Below are positions 33,416 to 43,551 of a stretch of DNA of 64,000 bases, in pieces. The notes beneath the pieces are model-generated. The model was not told the DNA's origin and made no database searches. It saw only the letters and a list, made by a program, of their open reading frames with translations. The stretch is from an uncultured Lachnospiraceae bacterium (GTDB taxonomy: Bacteria > Bacillota > Clostridia > Lachnospirales > Lachnospiraceae): the NCBI GenBank assembly GCA_951800685.1, contig CATOJY010000007.1, positions 1 to 64,000 of the forward strand, read 5' to 3'. The translations under genes and the position numbers were made by a program. Position 1 is the stretch's first letter, and the number at the start of each line of letters is the position of its first letter.

Positions 33416-35287
33416 ATGTTTAATTTCGAAGAAGAGTTAAAAAAACTTCCGAATTCTCCTGGTGTCTATCTTATGCACGACGCAGGGGATACCATCATAT
33501 ATGTTGGTAAGGCAGTCAATCTTCATAATAGAGTACGTTCTTATTTCCGCAAGATTGTGGGAAGAGGGCCGCAGATCGACAAGATGGTGGCGCAGATTGC
33601 ACGTTTTGAATATATTGTGACGGATTCTGAGCTGGAAGCGCTGGTGCTGGAGAATAATCTGATCAAGGAATACAGTCCGAAATATAACACGATGCTCAAG
33701 GATGATAAGACTTATCCTTATATCAAAGTGACTATGGGGGAAGAATACCCACGGGTCCTTTTTTCCAGGGAAATGAAGAAAGACCGTTCCAAATATTTTG
33801 GCCCCTATACGAGTGCGGCATCGGTGAAAGATACGATCGACCTGATGAACAAACTATATCAGTTAAAGACCTGTAATCGAAAGCTGCCGCGGGACATCGG
33901 ACTGGAACGTCCGTGTCTGAACTACCACATTAAGCAGTGTCAAGCCCCCTGTCAGGGATATATCAGCAAAGAAGAATACCGGACGCATATTGACCAGGCA
34001 TTAGATTTCCTGAATGGCAACTATAAACCTCTCCTGAAAGATTTAGAAGAAAAAATGACAAATGCGTCAGAAAATTTGGATTTTGAGGAGGCAATCCATT
34101 ATCGGGATCTGTATAACAGTGTTAAAAGTGTGGCGCAGAAGCAGAAGATCACAGACAGTGCTGGGGAGGATAAGGATATACTGGCACTGGCCAAGGACGA
34201 GGCGGACGCTGTGGTGCAGGTCTTTTTCGTGCGGGATGGCAAGTTGATTGGCAGGGAACATTTTTATATGACGCATGTGGAAGGGTATGGTACAGCACAG
34301 ATTCTTTTGGATTTCGTGAAGCAGTTTTATGCCGGAACACCTTACATACCAAAGGAGCTAATGCTTCAGGAGGAAATCGCGGATGTCGAGATTCTGGAGA
34401 AATGGCTGAGCAGCCGTAAGGGGAGCCGTGTTTATATCCGCGTACCGAAAAAAGGGGCCAAAGAAAAGCTGGTGGAACTGGCGGCTCAGAACGCGCATCT
34501 TATCTTGAGTCAGGATAAGGAACGCATTAAGAGAGAAGAGGGAAGAACGATTGGGGCAGTGAAAGAGATCGCAGCGCTGCTTGATTTAGAGCATGTGAGC
34601 CGGATGGAAGCGTTTGATATTTCGAATATCAGTGGATTTGCGAATGTGGGATCTATGGTTGTTTTTGAGAGAGGCAAGGCGAAGCGCAGCGACTACCGTA
34701 AATTCCGTATTCAGTCTGTATCCGGGCCAGATGATTATGCCTGTATGAAAGAAGTACTGACTAGACGGTTTATCCATGGCATGGAGGAAAAGGAAGAGTT
34801 AAACCGTAAGGAGATCAATCATGAATTTGGCAGTTTTACGAAATTTCCGGACCTTCTTCTGATGGATGGCGGTAGAGGACAGGTTAATATTGCACTGCAG
34901 GTACTGGAAGAGCTGCATTTGGATATTCCTGTGTGTGGTATGGTGAAAGACGACAATCACAGGACTAGAGGACTGTATTACCATAATGTGGAAATTCCAA
35001 TTGATACGCATTCCGAGGGATTCAAGCTGATCACGAGAATTCAGGATGAGGCGCACCGGTTTGCCATAGAGTATCATCGGTCCCTGCGTTCTAAAGCACA
35101 GGTGAAATCTGTGCTGGATGAGATTCCCGGTGTAGGGCCGGCGAGACGTAAGGCCTTGATGCGTCATTTTGGTTCGATCAAGGAAGTGAAGGAAGCCACA
35201 GTGGAACAGCTTTGCCAGGTGCCTGAGATACCAGAGCATATCGGCAGACAGATTTATGATTTTTTCCGGGTGGAACCGGAGGAATAG
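33416..35287 (+). CDS. uvrC: Excinuclease ABC subunit C
   Basis: Makes the two incisions in UvrABC nucleotide excision repair. The 623-residue protein has the GIY-YIG nuclease domain ([20 protein letters not shown], residues about 14-33), the Cys cluster [13 protein letters not shown], the UVR motif ([19 protein letters not shown], about 205-225) which binds UvrB, the RNase H-like second nuclease domain ([21 protein letters not shown]) and C-terminal helix-hairpin-helix motifs ([19 protein letters not shown]). Length and order are normal. Confidence 0.96.
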   Translation: MFNFEEELKKLPNSPGVYLMHDAGDTIIYVGKAVNLHNRVRSYFRKIVGRGPQIDKMVAQIARFEYIVTDSELEALVLENNLIKEYSPKYNTMLKDDKTYPYIKVTMGEEYPRVLFSREMKKDRSKYFGPYTSAASVKDTIDLMNKLYQLKTCNRKLPRDIGLERPCLNYHIKQCQAPCQGYISKEEYRTHIDQALDFLNGNYKPLLKDLEEKMTNASENLDFEEAIHYRDLYNSVKSVAQKQKITDSAGEDKDILALAKDEADAVVQVFFVRDGKLIGREHFYMTHVEGYGTAQILLDFVKQFYAGTPYIPKELMLQEEIADVEILEKWLSSRKGSRVYIRVPKKGAKEKLVELAAQNAHLILSQDKERIKREEGRTIGAVKEIAALLDLEHVSRMEAFDISNISGFANVGSMVVFERGKAKRSDYRKFRIQSVSGPDDYACMKEVLTRRFIHGMEEKEELNRKEINHEFGSFTKFPDLLLMDGGRGQVNIALQVLEELHLDIPVCGMVKDDNHRTRGLYYHNVEIPIDTHSEGFKLITRIQDEAHRFAIEYHRSLRSKAQVKSVLDEIPGVGPARRKALMRHFGSIKEVKEATVEQLCQVPEIPEHIGRQIYDFFRVEPEE

Positions 35288-35328
35288 AGCATAGTACAAA
35301 CACCACTAACCAAATAGGAGGGGAAAGC

Positions 35329-37374
35329 ATGAAACAATATTTAACATCCTGTCAGCATTTTCTACATGGGGCAGATTATAATCCTGATCAGTGGCTCCAA
35401 TATCCTGAAGTGTTGGAAGAGGATATTCAATTCATGAAGAAGGCGCATTGTAATGTCATGTCGGTAGGTATTTTTTCCTGGTCTTTTCTGGAGCCGGAGG
35501 AGGGGTTATATTCTTTTACCTTTTTAGACCAGGTGATTGACCGGCTTACCGCCAATGGGATCTACATTGTGCTGGCGACGCCGAGTGGAGCGCGTCCGCG
35601 CTGGTTGGCGGAAAAGTATCCGGAGGTACTGCGGGTTGGCGCAGACGGCCATAAGCAGCAATACAGCATGCGGCATAATCATTGCTTTACTTCTCCGGTT
35701 TATAGAGAAAAAGTGAGAAATATCAACAGAAGAATTGCTGAACGCTATAAGGATCAGAAAAATATAATCCTTTGGCACATCTCTAATGAATATGGCGGAG
35801 AATGTCATTGTGAACTATGCCAGCAGGCATTCAGGGACTGGCTGAGGGGGAAATATTGCGACGATCTGTGTAAGCTGAATGAAGCATGGTGGACGGGGTT
35901 CTGGAGCCATACGGTCACGGATTGGCAGCAGATTCATTCCCCCAACCAGACAGGGGAGTCTAATGATGTGCTGCCAGGACTTTTTCTTGATTGGAAAGAA
36001 TTTGTCACCTACCAGACAACCTCCTTTATGCGGGAAGAGATTGCAGCGGTCAGGGAATTTACACCGGATATTCCGGTGACGACGAATTTCATGGGTCCTT
36101 ATCAGCATCTGGACTATAATTATATGAGAAATTATGTGGATGTTATTTCCTGGGATTGCTATCCAAGTTGGCACAGTGAAAGGGGTGATGTGGTTGAAGC
36201 ACAGTCTACTGCATTTGCCCATGATCTGCACCGTGGGTTTAGACATCAGCCGTTTTTACTGATGGAAAGTACGCCCAGCAATACGAACTGGTTAGAGATC
36301 TGCAAGCTGAAAAGGCCAGGAATGCATAAGTTATCCTCAATCCAGGCAATCGCGCATGGAAGCGATAGTGTACAGTATTTCCAGTGGAGAAAGGGCCGGG
36401 GCGGCATGGAAAAGTTCCATGGAGCAGTGATCGACCATAACGGAAAGGCTGAAGGGCGTGTATTTGAGGATGTAAGGGAAGTTGGTATCTTGCTGGAGAA
36501 AATTGACGAGATTGCCGGCAGCCATACGAATGCACAGGTGGCGGTGGTCTATGATTACAGGAACCGGTGGGCGATTGAGGATGCGGCAGGTTTCCAGAAT
36601 CTGGACAAGAAGTATAAGCGGACTTGCATCAACCATTATAAAGAGTTCTGGAAACGCGGCGTCAATGTTGATGTGATCAATCTTGACAACGATTTGTCAT
36701 CCTATGAGATCCTGGTAATCCCCATGCTGTATTCCATATCAGAAAAGCAGATCGGGAAGATCGAGGCGTATGTGGCGGCTGGAGGAACGGTAATAGCAAC
36801 CTATATTACCGGCTACGTAAACGAAACGGATCTATGCTATCGAGGGGGCTTTCCAGGCGGTGCGCTAAAAGATGTCTTTGGGTTAACTGCAGATGAGATT
36901 GATTCTCTGAATCCCAGCGATAGGAATGCAGTCAGTTTCCAGGGCAGACAGTATGAGGTAGTAGATTATTGCGAACTGATTACGCCGGTAACGGCGCAGC
37001 CGTTGGCCTTCTACTGCGAGGATTTCTACAAAGGAAAGGCGGCTGTTTTGAGAAACCAATATAAGCAAGGAAAAGCATATTATATTGGATGCCGGGACAG
37101 TGGGGAATTCCTGGATGCTTTTTATGATGACGTGATCAAGGATTCCGCCATCAGACACTATGAGCTGCCTTATGGAGTCACGATTCACACCAGGGAATCG
37201 GAGGAGTATGAGTACCTTTTTGTCGAAAATTATACGACAAAAAGTGTGGAAGTACATATTGAAGAAGCTGTCCGTGATCTGGAGAATAATGAGGAGCTGT
37301 CAGGAAATACCAATGTCACCATAGAGGGATACGGGGTCAGGATCTTTGCCAGATTGCTTAGGCAAGGGATATGA
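35329..37374 (+). CDS. Beta-galactosidase, family GH42
   Basis: Releases terminal beta-galactose from oligosaccharides. The 681-residue protein shows the GH42 N-terminus GADYNPDQW, the acid/base Glu154 in HISNEYGGECHC and the nucleophile Glu313 in LLMESTPSNTNW. The cysteines in CHCELC (near 158-163) and an earlier Cys form the zinc site typical of thermophile and bifidobacterial GH42 enzymes. No signal peptide, so the substrate must be imported. A strong AGGAGGGG site precedes the ATG. The next gene follows closely and may be co-transcribed. Confidence 0.94.
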   Translation: MKQYLTSCQHFLHGADYNPDQWLQYPEVLEEDIQFMKKAHCNVMSVGIFSWSFLEPEEGLYSFTFLDQVIDRLTANGIYIVLATPSGARPRWLAEKYPEVLRVGADGHKQQYSMRHNHCFTSPVYREKVRNINRRIAERYKDQKNIILWHISNEYGGECHCELCQQAFRDWLRGKYCDDLCKLNEAWWTGFWSHTVTDWQQIHSPNQTGESNDVLPGLFLDWKEFVTYQTTSFMREEIAAVREFTPDIPVTTNFMGPYQHLDYNYMRNYVDVISWDCYPSWHSERGDVVEAQSTAFAHDLHRGFRHQPFLLMESTPSNTNWLEICKLKRPGMHKLSSIQAIAHGSDSVQYFQWRKGRGGMEKFHGAVIDHNGKAEGRVFEDVREVGILLEKIDEIAGSHTNAQVAVVYDYRNRWAIEDAAGFQNLDKKYKRTCINHYKEFWKRGVNVDVINLDNDLSSYEILVIPMLYSISEKQIGKIEAYVAAGGTVIATYITGYVNETDLCYRGGFPGGALKDVFGLTADEIDSLNPSDRNAVSFQGRQYEVVDYCELITPVTAQPLAFYCEDFYKGKAAVLRNQYKQGKAYYIGCRDSGEFLDAFYDDVIKDSAIRHYELPYGVTIHTRESEEYEYLFVENYTTKSVEVHIEEAVRDLENNEELSGNTNVTIEGYGVRIFARLLRQGI

Positions 37375-37432
37375 CAAAGCGCTAGGGTGCCTGCCGTTTG
37401 GAGAACAGGAGTTGGATTTTAAGGAGACTAGG

Positions 37433-38440
37433 ATGTCGATCTTTGCAAAGATAGAGAGAAAGTATAAGTGGAAATTAAAAGAAACCCCTGTTCGCCTGCA
37501 TGGCGGTTTTATGCATAAGATGTATCGGTTGGAAACAGAACAAGGAAGTTATGCGCTTAAGTTGTTGAATGGGTTTGTCATGCAGAGAGAAACTGCCATG
37601 GACAATTATGCCAGAGCAGAACAGTTAGAACGGCTCTTAGAGCAGAGTAATATTCCGATTCTTCCAGCCCTGTCCTTTGATGGAAGAAAAATGCAGGAAA
37701 TAGACGGTGAATATTTCTATCTGTTCAACTATTATGCTGGACGCTCTCTGAAAGGAAGGGCAATAACAGAATACCATTGTACAGAAATGGGAAAGACACT
37801 TGCCAAAATCCATAAGATAGACAGAAGGATCGCAGACGAAAGTTTGGATGAGATGTCCATAGATTGGCGTTTTTATCTTTCTGAGTTGAAAAAGGTAAAT
37901 ATGCGGCTGTATGAAATGCTGGAAGCCAGTTACCCATTGCTTGTAGAAAGTCAGAAGAATGGAAATTATGCCAGAAAAAATCTGCCGAAGATTCTAGCAG
38001 TCTGCCACAATGATATGGATTGCAAAAATGTTCTTTGGAACGGAGATGACTACCGCGTTATTGATCTGGAATGTCTTTCTTATAACAATCCGTTTATGGA
38101 ATTGTTCGAATTGGCTTTGTGCTGGTCGGGATACGAGGAATGTCAGATAGATTTTCACCTGTTTCACGCTTTTCTGCGGGGATATACAGGCAATGGAGGG
38201 GAATTGCCTACAGATTGGGAAACGCTTTATGATTGCAACAATGGCAGACTGGAATGGCTGGAATATAATATGAAACGGGTTTTGGGCATTGACTGTGGCG
38301 CCGATGAGAAGAAAATCGGAAGCAGACAGGTTGAAGAGACCATTCTGCATATTACCTATTATGCCAAAATGAAGGAACAAATACTTGACTGCTGCAAGGA
38401 ATTTTCAAGACATATTTTATCTGTGCCCTTTTGCATGTAG
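37433..38440 (+). CDS. Small-molecule kinase of the APH/choline kinase superfamily
   Basis: A 335-residue protein with the kinase-like fold: an N-terminal lobe with YALKLLNG lysine, the catalytic loop VCHNDMDCKNVLW (HxDxxxxN, with Asn in place of Gly) and the metal loop YRVIDLECL. The substrate is not identifiable; relatives act on sugars, choline, thiamine or homoserine, and some are spore-coat proteins of the CotS type. It follows the beta-galactosidase by 58 bases with an AAGGAG site, so a role in sugar use is possible. The longer frame from 37346 overlaps the previous gene. Confidence 0.75.
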   Translation: MSIFAKIERKYKWKLKETPVRLHGGFMHKMYRLETEQGSYALKLLNGFVMQRETAMDNYARAEQLERLLEQSNIPILPALSFDGRKMQEIDGEYFYLFNYYAGRSLKGRAITEYHCTEMGKTLAKIHKIDRRIADESLDEMSIDWRFYLSELKKVNMRLYEMLEASYPLLVESQKNGNYARKNLPKILAVCHNDMDCKNVLWNGDDYRVIDLECLSYNNPFMELFELALCWSGYEECQIDFHLFHAFLRGYTGNGGELPTDWETLYDCNNGRLEWLEYNMKRVLGIDCGADEKKIGSRQVEETILHITYYAKMKEQILDCCKEFSRHILSVPFCM

Positions 38441-38443
38441 AAA

Positions 38444-38472
38444 TTGATATCAACTTTTATGTATGCTACAAT
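38444..38472 (+). promoter_or_regulatory. Promoter of hprK
   Basis: TTGATA (38444-38449), 17-bp spacer, TACAAT (38467-38472), about 67 bases before the ATG. Confidence 0.65.
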
Positions 38473-38538
38473 AAGACATAAAGTCCAAAGAGATCTAAAG
38501 ATTAACATAGCACAATGTGGGGCGGTAAGGAGAGGGTT

Positions 38539-39474
38539 ATGGCAAGTATTAGTTTGACGAAAGTAATCGAGAAATTTAAATGGGAGAATCTTACGCCGGA
38601 GATTGATATTTCCAGGATCAGTGTGATACAGCCGGATATTAATAGACCGGCGCTGCAGATTGCGGGGTATTTTGAGCATTTCGAGACAACGAGATTGCAG
38701 ATTGTAGGATTTGTGGAATATTCTTATATGAATGGACTGGATGAGGACCGGCAGAAAGAGATCTTCGAGAAATTACTCAATAATCCGATTCCGGGAATCG
38801 TGTTCTGCCGGGAATTACAGCCAAATCCATTGTTCCGGGAGATCGCAGTTAAATACGGCGTGCCGATTCTGATGAGTAAGAAAGCTACATCAGCCTGTAT
38901 GGCGGAAGTCATCAGATGGCTTAATGTAAAGCTTGCGCCCTGTATCTCTGTCCATGGGGTTCTCGTAGATGTGTACGGGGAAGGGGTGCTGATCACGGGT
39001 GAAAGCGGCATCGGTAAATCAGAAGCAGCGCTGGAATTGATTAAGAGAGGACATCGTCTTGTTACAGATGATGTGGTGGAAATACGCAGGGTCAGTGAAG
39101 ACACTCTGGTAGGCAGCGCACCGGATATTACGAAACACTTTATTGAGTTGAGAGGAATCGGTATTGTGGATGTAAAATCCCTGTTTGGAGCGTCGAGTGT
39201 CCGTGATACGCAGAACATAGACCTTGTGATCCGTTTGGAAGACTGGGATAAAGATAAGGAGTACGATCGTCTTGGATTGGAGGAAGAATATACAGAATAT
39301 CTAGGCAATAAAGTGGTCTGCCATAACATTCCAATTCGGCCAGGGCGCAATCTGGCGATTATCTGTGAATCAGCGGCGGTGAACCATCGTCAGAAGAAGA
39401 TGGGATATAATGCGGCGCAGGAGTTGTATAAACGGGTGCAGAAATCACTTGCAGGTAAACGGGAAGATGATTGA
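38539..39474 (+). CDS. hprK: HPr kinase/phosphorylase
   Basis: Phosphorylates HPr and Crh on Ser46 when fructose-1,6-bisphosphate is high, and reverses this with phosphate; it is the sensor of carbon catabolite repression in Firmicutes. The 311-residue protein has the P-loop GESGIGKS (154-161), the conserved His139 in SVHGVLVDVYG and the C-terminal signature IDLVIRLEDWDKDKEYDRLG. The ATG at 38539 follows AAGGAGAGG. The window also encodes a Crh-like target about 4.3 kb downstream. Confidence 0.95.
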   Translation: MASISLTKVIEKFKWENLTPEIDISRISVIQPDINRPALQIAGYFEHFETTRLQIVGFVEYSYMNGLDEDRQKEIFEKLLNNPIPGIVFCRELQPNPLFREIAVKYGVPILMSKKATSACMAEVIRWLNVKLAPCISVHGVLVDVYGEGVLITGESGIGKSEAALELIKRGHRLVTDDVVEIRRVSEDTLVGSAPDITKHFIELRGIGIVDVKSLFGASSVRDTQNIDLVIRLEDWDKDKEYDRLGLEEEYTEYLGNKVVCHNIPIRPGRNLAIICESAAVNHRQKKMGYNAAQELYKRVQKSLAGKREDD

Positions 39475-39586
39475 ACATAAAATTACATTTTACATCTGGA
39501 CTAACGCGGGGTGTTAGAAGTATCATATAAAATAGCAATAGTGAGAGAAGAAAATAAAAATAGCAAAGAGAAAGGGGAGCAATTAT

Positions 39587-40525
39587 ATGGCAAACTATGT
39601 ATTTGGAGTGGATGTAGGTGGAACAACCGTGAAACTGGGATTGTTTGATATCAGTGGAAATCTGGAAGACAAGTGGGAGATTCCGACCAGGACAGAAAAT
39701 GGCGGGGTAAATATTCTACCGGATATTGCTGCCAGCGTGCAGGCGAAAATGGCAGAGCGGTCGATCTCCAAAGAAGATGTGGCAGGTGTTGGTATTGGTG
39801 CACCTGGACCAGTCGATGGAGAGGGGATCATCCATAGGGCCGTGAATCTGGGATGGTCAGAGATGAATCTGAAGAAAGAGCTGACGAAGCTTCTTGACGG
39901 GATGCTTGTAGAGGGCGGGAACGATGCCAATGTAGCAGCTCTGGGTGAGATGTGGAAAGGTGGCGGCAAAGGGCATAAGGATTTGGTGGCAGTTACATTG
40001 GGAACTGGTGTCGGTGGCGGCATCATCGTCAATGGTAAGGTAGTGACTGGATTTAACGGATCTGGTGGCGAGATCGGCCATATTCATGTGGAGGATCAGG
40101 AGACGACAGCATGTAATTGTGGAAATTATGGCTGTCTTGAGCAATACGCCTCGGCTACGGGTGTTACCAGACTGGCGGAGCAGAAGCTGAAAAGCAGTGA
40201 TAAGGACAGTGTTTTAAGGCAGGGAGAAGTGTCAGCAAAAGCAGTGTTTGACGCAGTTAAAGCTGGAGATGAACTTGCAATAGAAGTAGCTGGACAATTC
40301 GGAGAATATCTGGGCAAAGCGCTTGCAGTGATTGCCGGTGTTGTCAATCCTGAAGTTTTCGTAATTGGCGGCGGGGTTTCAAAAGCTGGAGAAGTGTTGT
40401 TTGACTATATCCGTCCGCCATATGAAAAGACGGTATTCCATGGTTCTAAAGAAACGAAGTTTGTACTTGCAACACTTGGAAACGATGCTGGTATTTATGG
40501 GGCAGCGAAGCTTGTATTGGCATAG
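39587..40525 (+). CDS. ROK-family glucokinase
   Basis: Phosphorylates glucose to glucose-6-phosphate. The 312-residue protein has the ATP motif FGVDVGGTTVKLGLFD at the N-terminus, the substrate motif EGGNDANVAALGE, VTLGTGVGGGIIVNG and the ROK zinc motif GHIHVEDQETTACNCGNYGCLE. It has no DNA-binding N-terminal domain, so it is the enzyme and not a ROK repressor. AAAGGGGAG precedes the ATG. It lies 112 bases after hprK, probably with its own leader, which holds a small CTAAC/GTTAG hairpin at about 39502-39520. Confidence 0.92.
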   Translation: MANYVFGVDVGGTTVKLGLFDISGNLEDKWEIPTRTENGGVNILPDIAASVQAKMAERSISKEDVAGVGIGAPGPVDGEGIIHRAVNLGWSEMNLKKELTKLLDGMLVEGGNDANVAALGEMWKGGGKGHKDLVAVTLGTGVGGGIIVNGKVVTGFNGSGGEIGHIHVEDQETTACNCGNYGCLEQYASATGVTRLAEQKLKSSDKDSVLRQGEVSAKAVFDAVKAGDELAIEVAGQFGEYLGKALAVIAGVVNPEVFVIGGGVSKAGEVLFDYIRPPYEKTVFHGSKETKFVLATLGNDAGIYGAAKLVLA

Positions 40526-40592
40526 AGATAACTGTGTACATGTAGGGGAATCGTTACGTATAAATACATAATTTGTGTTAGAACTGATTATT

Positions 40593-40630
40593 CTATGGTA
40601 AATGACAGATTTATCTGTCATTTACCATAG
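40593..40630. repeat. Perfect 18-bp inverted repeat between the glucokinase and murB genes
   Basis: CTATGGTAAATGACAGAT (40593-40610) and its exact reverse complement (40613-40630) are separated by two bases. There is no T-tract on either side, so it is not a standard terminator. The rest of the 303-base gap (40526-40828) has no gene or clear promoter. Confidence 0.75.
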
Positions 40631-40828
40631 GCCGGTGTCCGTGCATTCCAGAAACAATTTGTGGTATTCGGCGCTGTGGTGGAATATAGATAAGTAAGAG
40701 GCAGTTACCGGCAGTGTGCTTTGAGGGTAATAGTATGAAGGTAAGACGAGTGCAGGGCTGCGGATTCATAACAGGGAAGCCGAAGGCTGAGCTATTATGC
40801 AGATTTAGGGAATGGACGGAATGAAAAA

Positions 40829-41740
40829 TTGAGCGCATCAAAGTATGACCATATGAAAACAGTGATTCCGAAAGAGCGCATCTTGTTTCACGAACCGATG
40901 AGCAGACATACTACCTTCCGCGTGGGCGGAGAGGCGGAGTATCTGATCATGGTTGAGCAGGAAGAGGAACTAACCAGTTTAATCCACTATTTGAACCAGA
41001 TAGAAGAGGAATATTTTATTCTAGGAAACGGGAGTAATCTTCTGGTAGGGGATAAGGGATACCGGGGTGTTGTGCTTAAACTTGCAGGCCCTATGGAAGA
41101 GATCAGGGTAGAAGATACCGTGATCAGGGCAAAGGCTGGTGCACTGCTTTCCAGGGTGGCAGCGTCAGCCAGAGAAGCAGGTTTATGCGGCATGGAGTTT
41201 GCCGCCGGCATTCCAGGTAGTATTGGCGGCGGCGTTGTGATGAATGCCGGCGCATACGGCGGTGAGATGAAACAGATTGTCAGAAGTGTTCGTGTCTTAG
41301 ACCAAGAAGGACACATCTTAATTCTGGATAATGAAACGATGGCGTTTGGATATCGTACCAGCGCGATTAAGAACAGGGCGATTGTAGTGTTGGAAGTGAC
41401 GTTACAACTTGCGGAGGGGAAGCCGGAAGAGGTTGGCGCTAAAATGGAAGAGTTGGCAGGATTGCGCAGGAGTAAGCAGCCGCTCGAATTCCCAAGCGCT
41501 GGCAGTACTTTCAAGCGTCCAGAAGGGCATTATGCAGGGAAACTGATCATGGAAGCTGGCATGAGAGGCTATAGAATTGGTGGGGCACAGGTTTCGGATA
41601 AACACTGTGGTTTTATTGTGAATACGGGAAATGCTACGGCAGCAGATATCAGGGAATTGATCGAGGAAGTGCAGGAGAGGGTGCAGGAGAGATTTCATGT
41701 TTCCCTGGAGCCGGAGATTATCTTTTTGGGGGATTTCTAG
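40829..41740 (+). CDS. murB: UDP-N-acetylenolpyruvoylglucosamine reductase
   Basis: The FAD enzyme that makes UDP-N-acetylmuramate in peptidoglycan synthesis. The 303-residue protein has the FAD-binding GNGSNLLVGDKGYRG and GMEFAAGIPGSIGGGVVMNAGAYGGEM, the catalytic Ser in AGSTFKRP (type II MurB) and the C-terminal EPEI Glu. The start is uncertain: TTG at 40829 with a weak GGACGGAATG site, or ATG at 40853 with none. It leads the murB-rapZ-whiA-HPr group. Confidence 0.93.
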   Translation: MSASKYDHMKTVIPKERILFHEPMSRHTTFRVGGEAEYLIMVEQEEELTSLIHYLNQIEEEYFILGNGSNLLVGDKGYRGVVLKLAGPMEEIRVEDTVIRAKAGALLSRVAASAREAGLCGMEFAAGIPGSIGGGVVMNAGAYGGEMKQIVRSVRVLDQEGHILILDNETMAFGYRTSAIKNRAIVVLEVTLQLAEGKPEEVGAKMEELAGLRRSKQPLEFPSAGSTFKRPEGHYAGKLIMEAGMRGYRIGGAQVSDKHCGFIVNTGNATAADIRELIEEVQERVQERFHVSLEPEIIFLGDF

Positions 41741-41767
41741 GGTATTGACATTACGGGAGATAACATT

Positions 41768-42631
41768 ATGAGGTTTGTGGTAGTGACCGGCATGAGCGGC
41801 TCCGGCAAGAGAACGGCTATGAAAATGCTGGAAGATGTGGGGTTTTATTGCGTGGATAATCTGCCGGTGCCGCTGATCGAGAAATTTGTAGAGTTGATTG
41901 CTATGCCAAACAGTGAGACGACTAAGGTTGCGCTAGGGTTGGATGTGCGTGCTGACCAGCCTTTTGGTGATGCGCAGCGTACTTTGGACAAGCTGTTGGA
42001 AAACGGATATTTGTTTGAAATACTGTTTATGGAGGCAAGTGACCGGGTTTTACTTAAGAGATATAAGGAGTCAAGGCGCATGCATCCGCTTTCTCCAGAG
42101 GGCCGGGTAGAAGAAGGGGTGCATAAAGAGCGGGAGATCCTGCGGAATATTAAAAAAAAGGCTGATTATGTGATTGATACTTCTAATCTTCTGACACGAG
42201 AGCTTAAGGAGGAGATCGATCATATTTTTGTGCGCAATGAAGAATATAATTCACTGATGGTCAGCGTGCTGTCTTTTGGCTTTAAGAATGGAATACCGGC
42301 GGATGCGGATCTGGTGTTTGATGTTAGATTTCTGCCGAATCCGTTCTATATTGACGAGCTTAAGCATAAGACTGGTAATGATCAGGAAGTACAAGACTAT
42401 GTAATGAGTTTTTTGGAAGCTTCAGAATTCCTGGAAAAGCTCAAGGAGATGTTGGACTTTTTGATTCCTAATTACATCAAAGAGGGAAAACATCAGCTGG
42501 TGATCGGGATTGGCTGCACGGGTGGCAAGCACAGGAGTGTGACATTGGCGAATGAGTTGTATGCGGGTTTAAAGGAACGTGGCAATTATGGAGTGAAGCT
42601 TTATCATAGAGATATTGGACAGGGAGTGTAG
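41768..42631 (+). CDS. rapZ: RapZ-family nucleotide-binding protein (YvcJ)
   Basis: P-loop protein; in E. coli RapZ directs RNase E to the GlmZ RNA, in Bacillus YvcJ affects competence and binds nucleotides. The 287-residue protein starts MRFVVVTGMSGSGKRTAMKM and has FYCVDNLPVPLI, DVRADQPF and the C-terminal domain with IGIGCTGGKHRSVTLANEL. The Walker A reads GMSGSGKR; the family has Ser or Thr after the Lys, here Arg15 followed by Thr16. whiA follows after three bases; the yvcK gene that sits between them in Bacillus is missing here. Confidence 0.93.
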   Translation: MRFVVVTGMSGSGKRTAMKMLEDVGFYCVDNLPVPLIEKFVELIAMPNSETTKVALGLDVRADQPFGDAQRTLDKLLENGYLFEILFMEASDRVLLKRYKESRRMHPLSPEGRVEEGVHKEREILRNIKKKADYVIDTSNLLTRELKEEIDHIFVRNEEYNSLMVSVLSFGFKNGIPADADLVFDVRFLPNPFYIDELKHKTGNDQEVQDYVMSFLEASEFLEKLKEMLDFLIPNYIKEGKHQLVIGIGCTGGKHRSVTLANELYAGLKERGNYGVKLYHRDIGQGV

Positions 42632-42634
42632 GGG

Positions 42635-43537
42635 ATGTCTTTTTCCGGGACGGTGAAAGAGGAACTGGCGGCTCATGTGGATGCGCCAAGGCACTGCCAG
42701 CTGGCAGAATTGGCGGCATTGCTTCATTTTTGTGGAAGTACCTGTGAAGCAGAGGGGAAGTCCCACCTGAGCCTTGAGACAGAAAATGAAGCAGTTATCA
42801 GAAAATGCTTTACATTATTAGAAAAAACCTTTAAGATAAATAAGGTTGAGGTGCAGGGCAGGGAAAGAAGACTGCTGGATGACAGTACAGAGGGCAAAGT
42901 GATACAGGCATTGCATCTTAATCCGGAAGAAATTGTGCTGCAGGCACCGGTCAATTCTCTGTTGATTAAGAACTCCTGCTGTGCAAGGGCTTTTTTGCGG
43001 GGGGCTTTTTTGAGCATTGGCTCGATGAGTGATCCAGAGAAAAGTTATCATCTTGAGTTTGTGTGTAGTGAAAGACAGCAGGCAGGACAGTTACAGGACA
43101 TTATTCAGGAATTTCAGATAGAGGCTAAGAGCATCAGGCGTAAGAAGTATTATGTGATCTATTTGAAAGAAGGTGCAGCGATCGTCGATCTTCTTAATGT
43201 CATGGGGGCGCATGTGTCTCTGATGAATTTTGAGAATCTTAGGATCGTGAAAGAGATGCGCAATTCTGTTAACAGGCGGGTGAATTGTGAAACCGCGAAT
43301 ATTTCCAAGACGGTTACTGCGGCATCAAAACAGATTGAAGATATCATATTGATTAGAGATAAATATGGATTTGAGAATTTGCCGGATAATTTGCGGCAGA
43401 TGGCAGAGGTAAGGCTGGAATACCCGGATGCGGCGTTGAAGGAGTTGGGAGGATATCTGGATCCGACCGTAGGTAAATCGGGTGTTAATCATAGATTACG
43501 CAGATTAAGCGAAATCGCCGAAAGAATCAGGTTGTAA
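42635..43537 (+). CDS. whiA: DNA-binding protein WhiA
   Basis: A 300-residue protein with a LAGLIDADG-like N-terminal fold (SFSGTVKEELA, LRGAFLSIGSMSDPEKSYHLEF) and a C-terminal helix-turn-helix (LEYPDAALKELGGYLDPTVG followed by SGVNHRLRRLSEIAERIR). In Firmicutes it is linked to cell division and chromosome segregation, in actinomycetes to sporulation. It follows rapZ directly and precedes the Crh-like gene by 14 bases, the conserved order. Confidence 0.95.
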   Translation: MSFSGTVKEELAAHVDAPRHCQLAELAALLHFCGSTCEAEGKSHLSLETENEAVIRKCFTLLEKTFKINKVEVQGRERRLLDDSTEGKVIQALHLNPEEIVLQAPVNSLLIKNSCCARAFLRGAFLSIGSMSDPEKSYHLEFVCSERQQAGQLQDIIQEFQIEAKSIRRKKYYVIYLKEGAAIVDLLNVMGAHVSLMNFENLRIVKEMRNSVNRRVNCETANISKTVTAASKQIEDIILIRDKYGFENLPDNLRQMAEVRLEYPDAALKELGGYLDPTVGKSGVNHRLRRLSEIAERIRL

Positions 43538-43551
43538 AGGAGGAAAAACAT

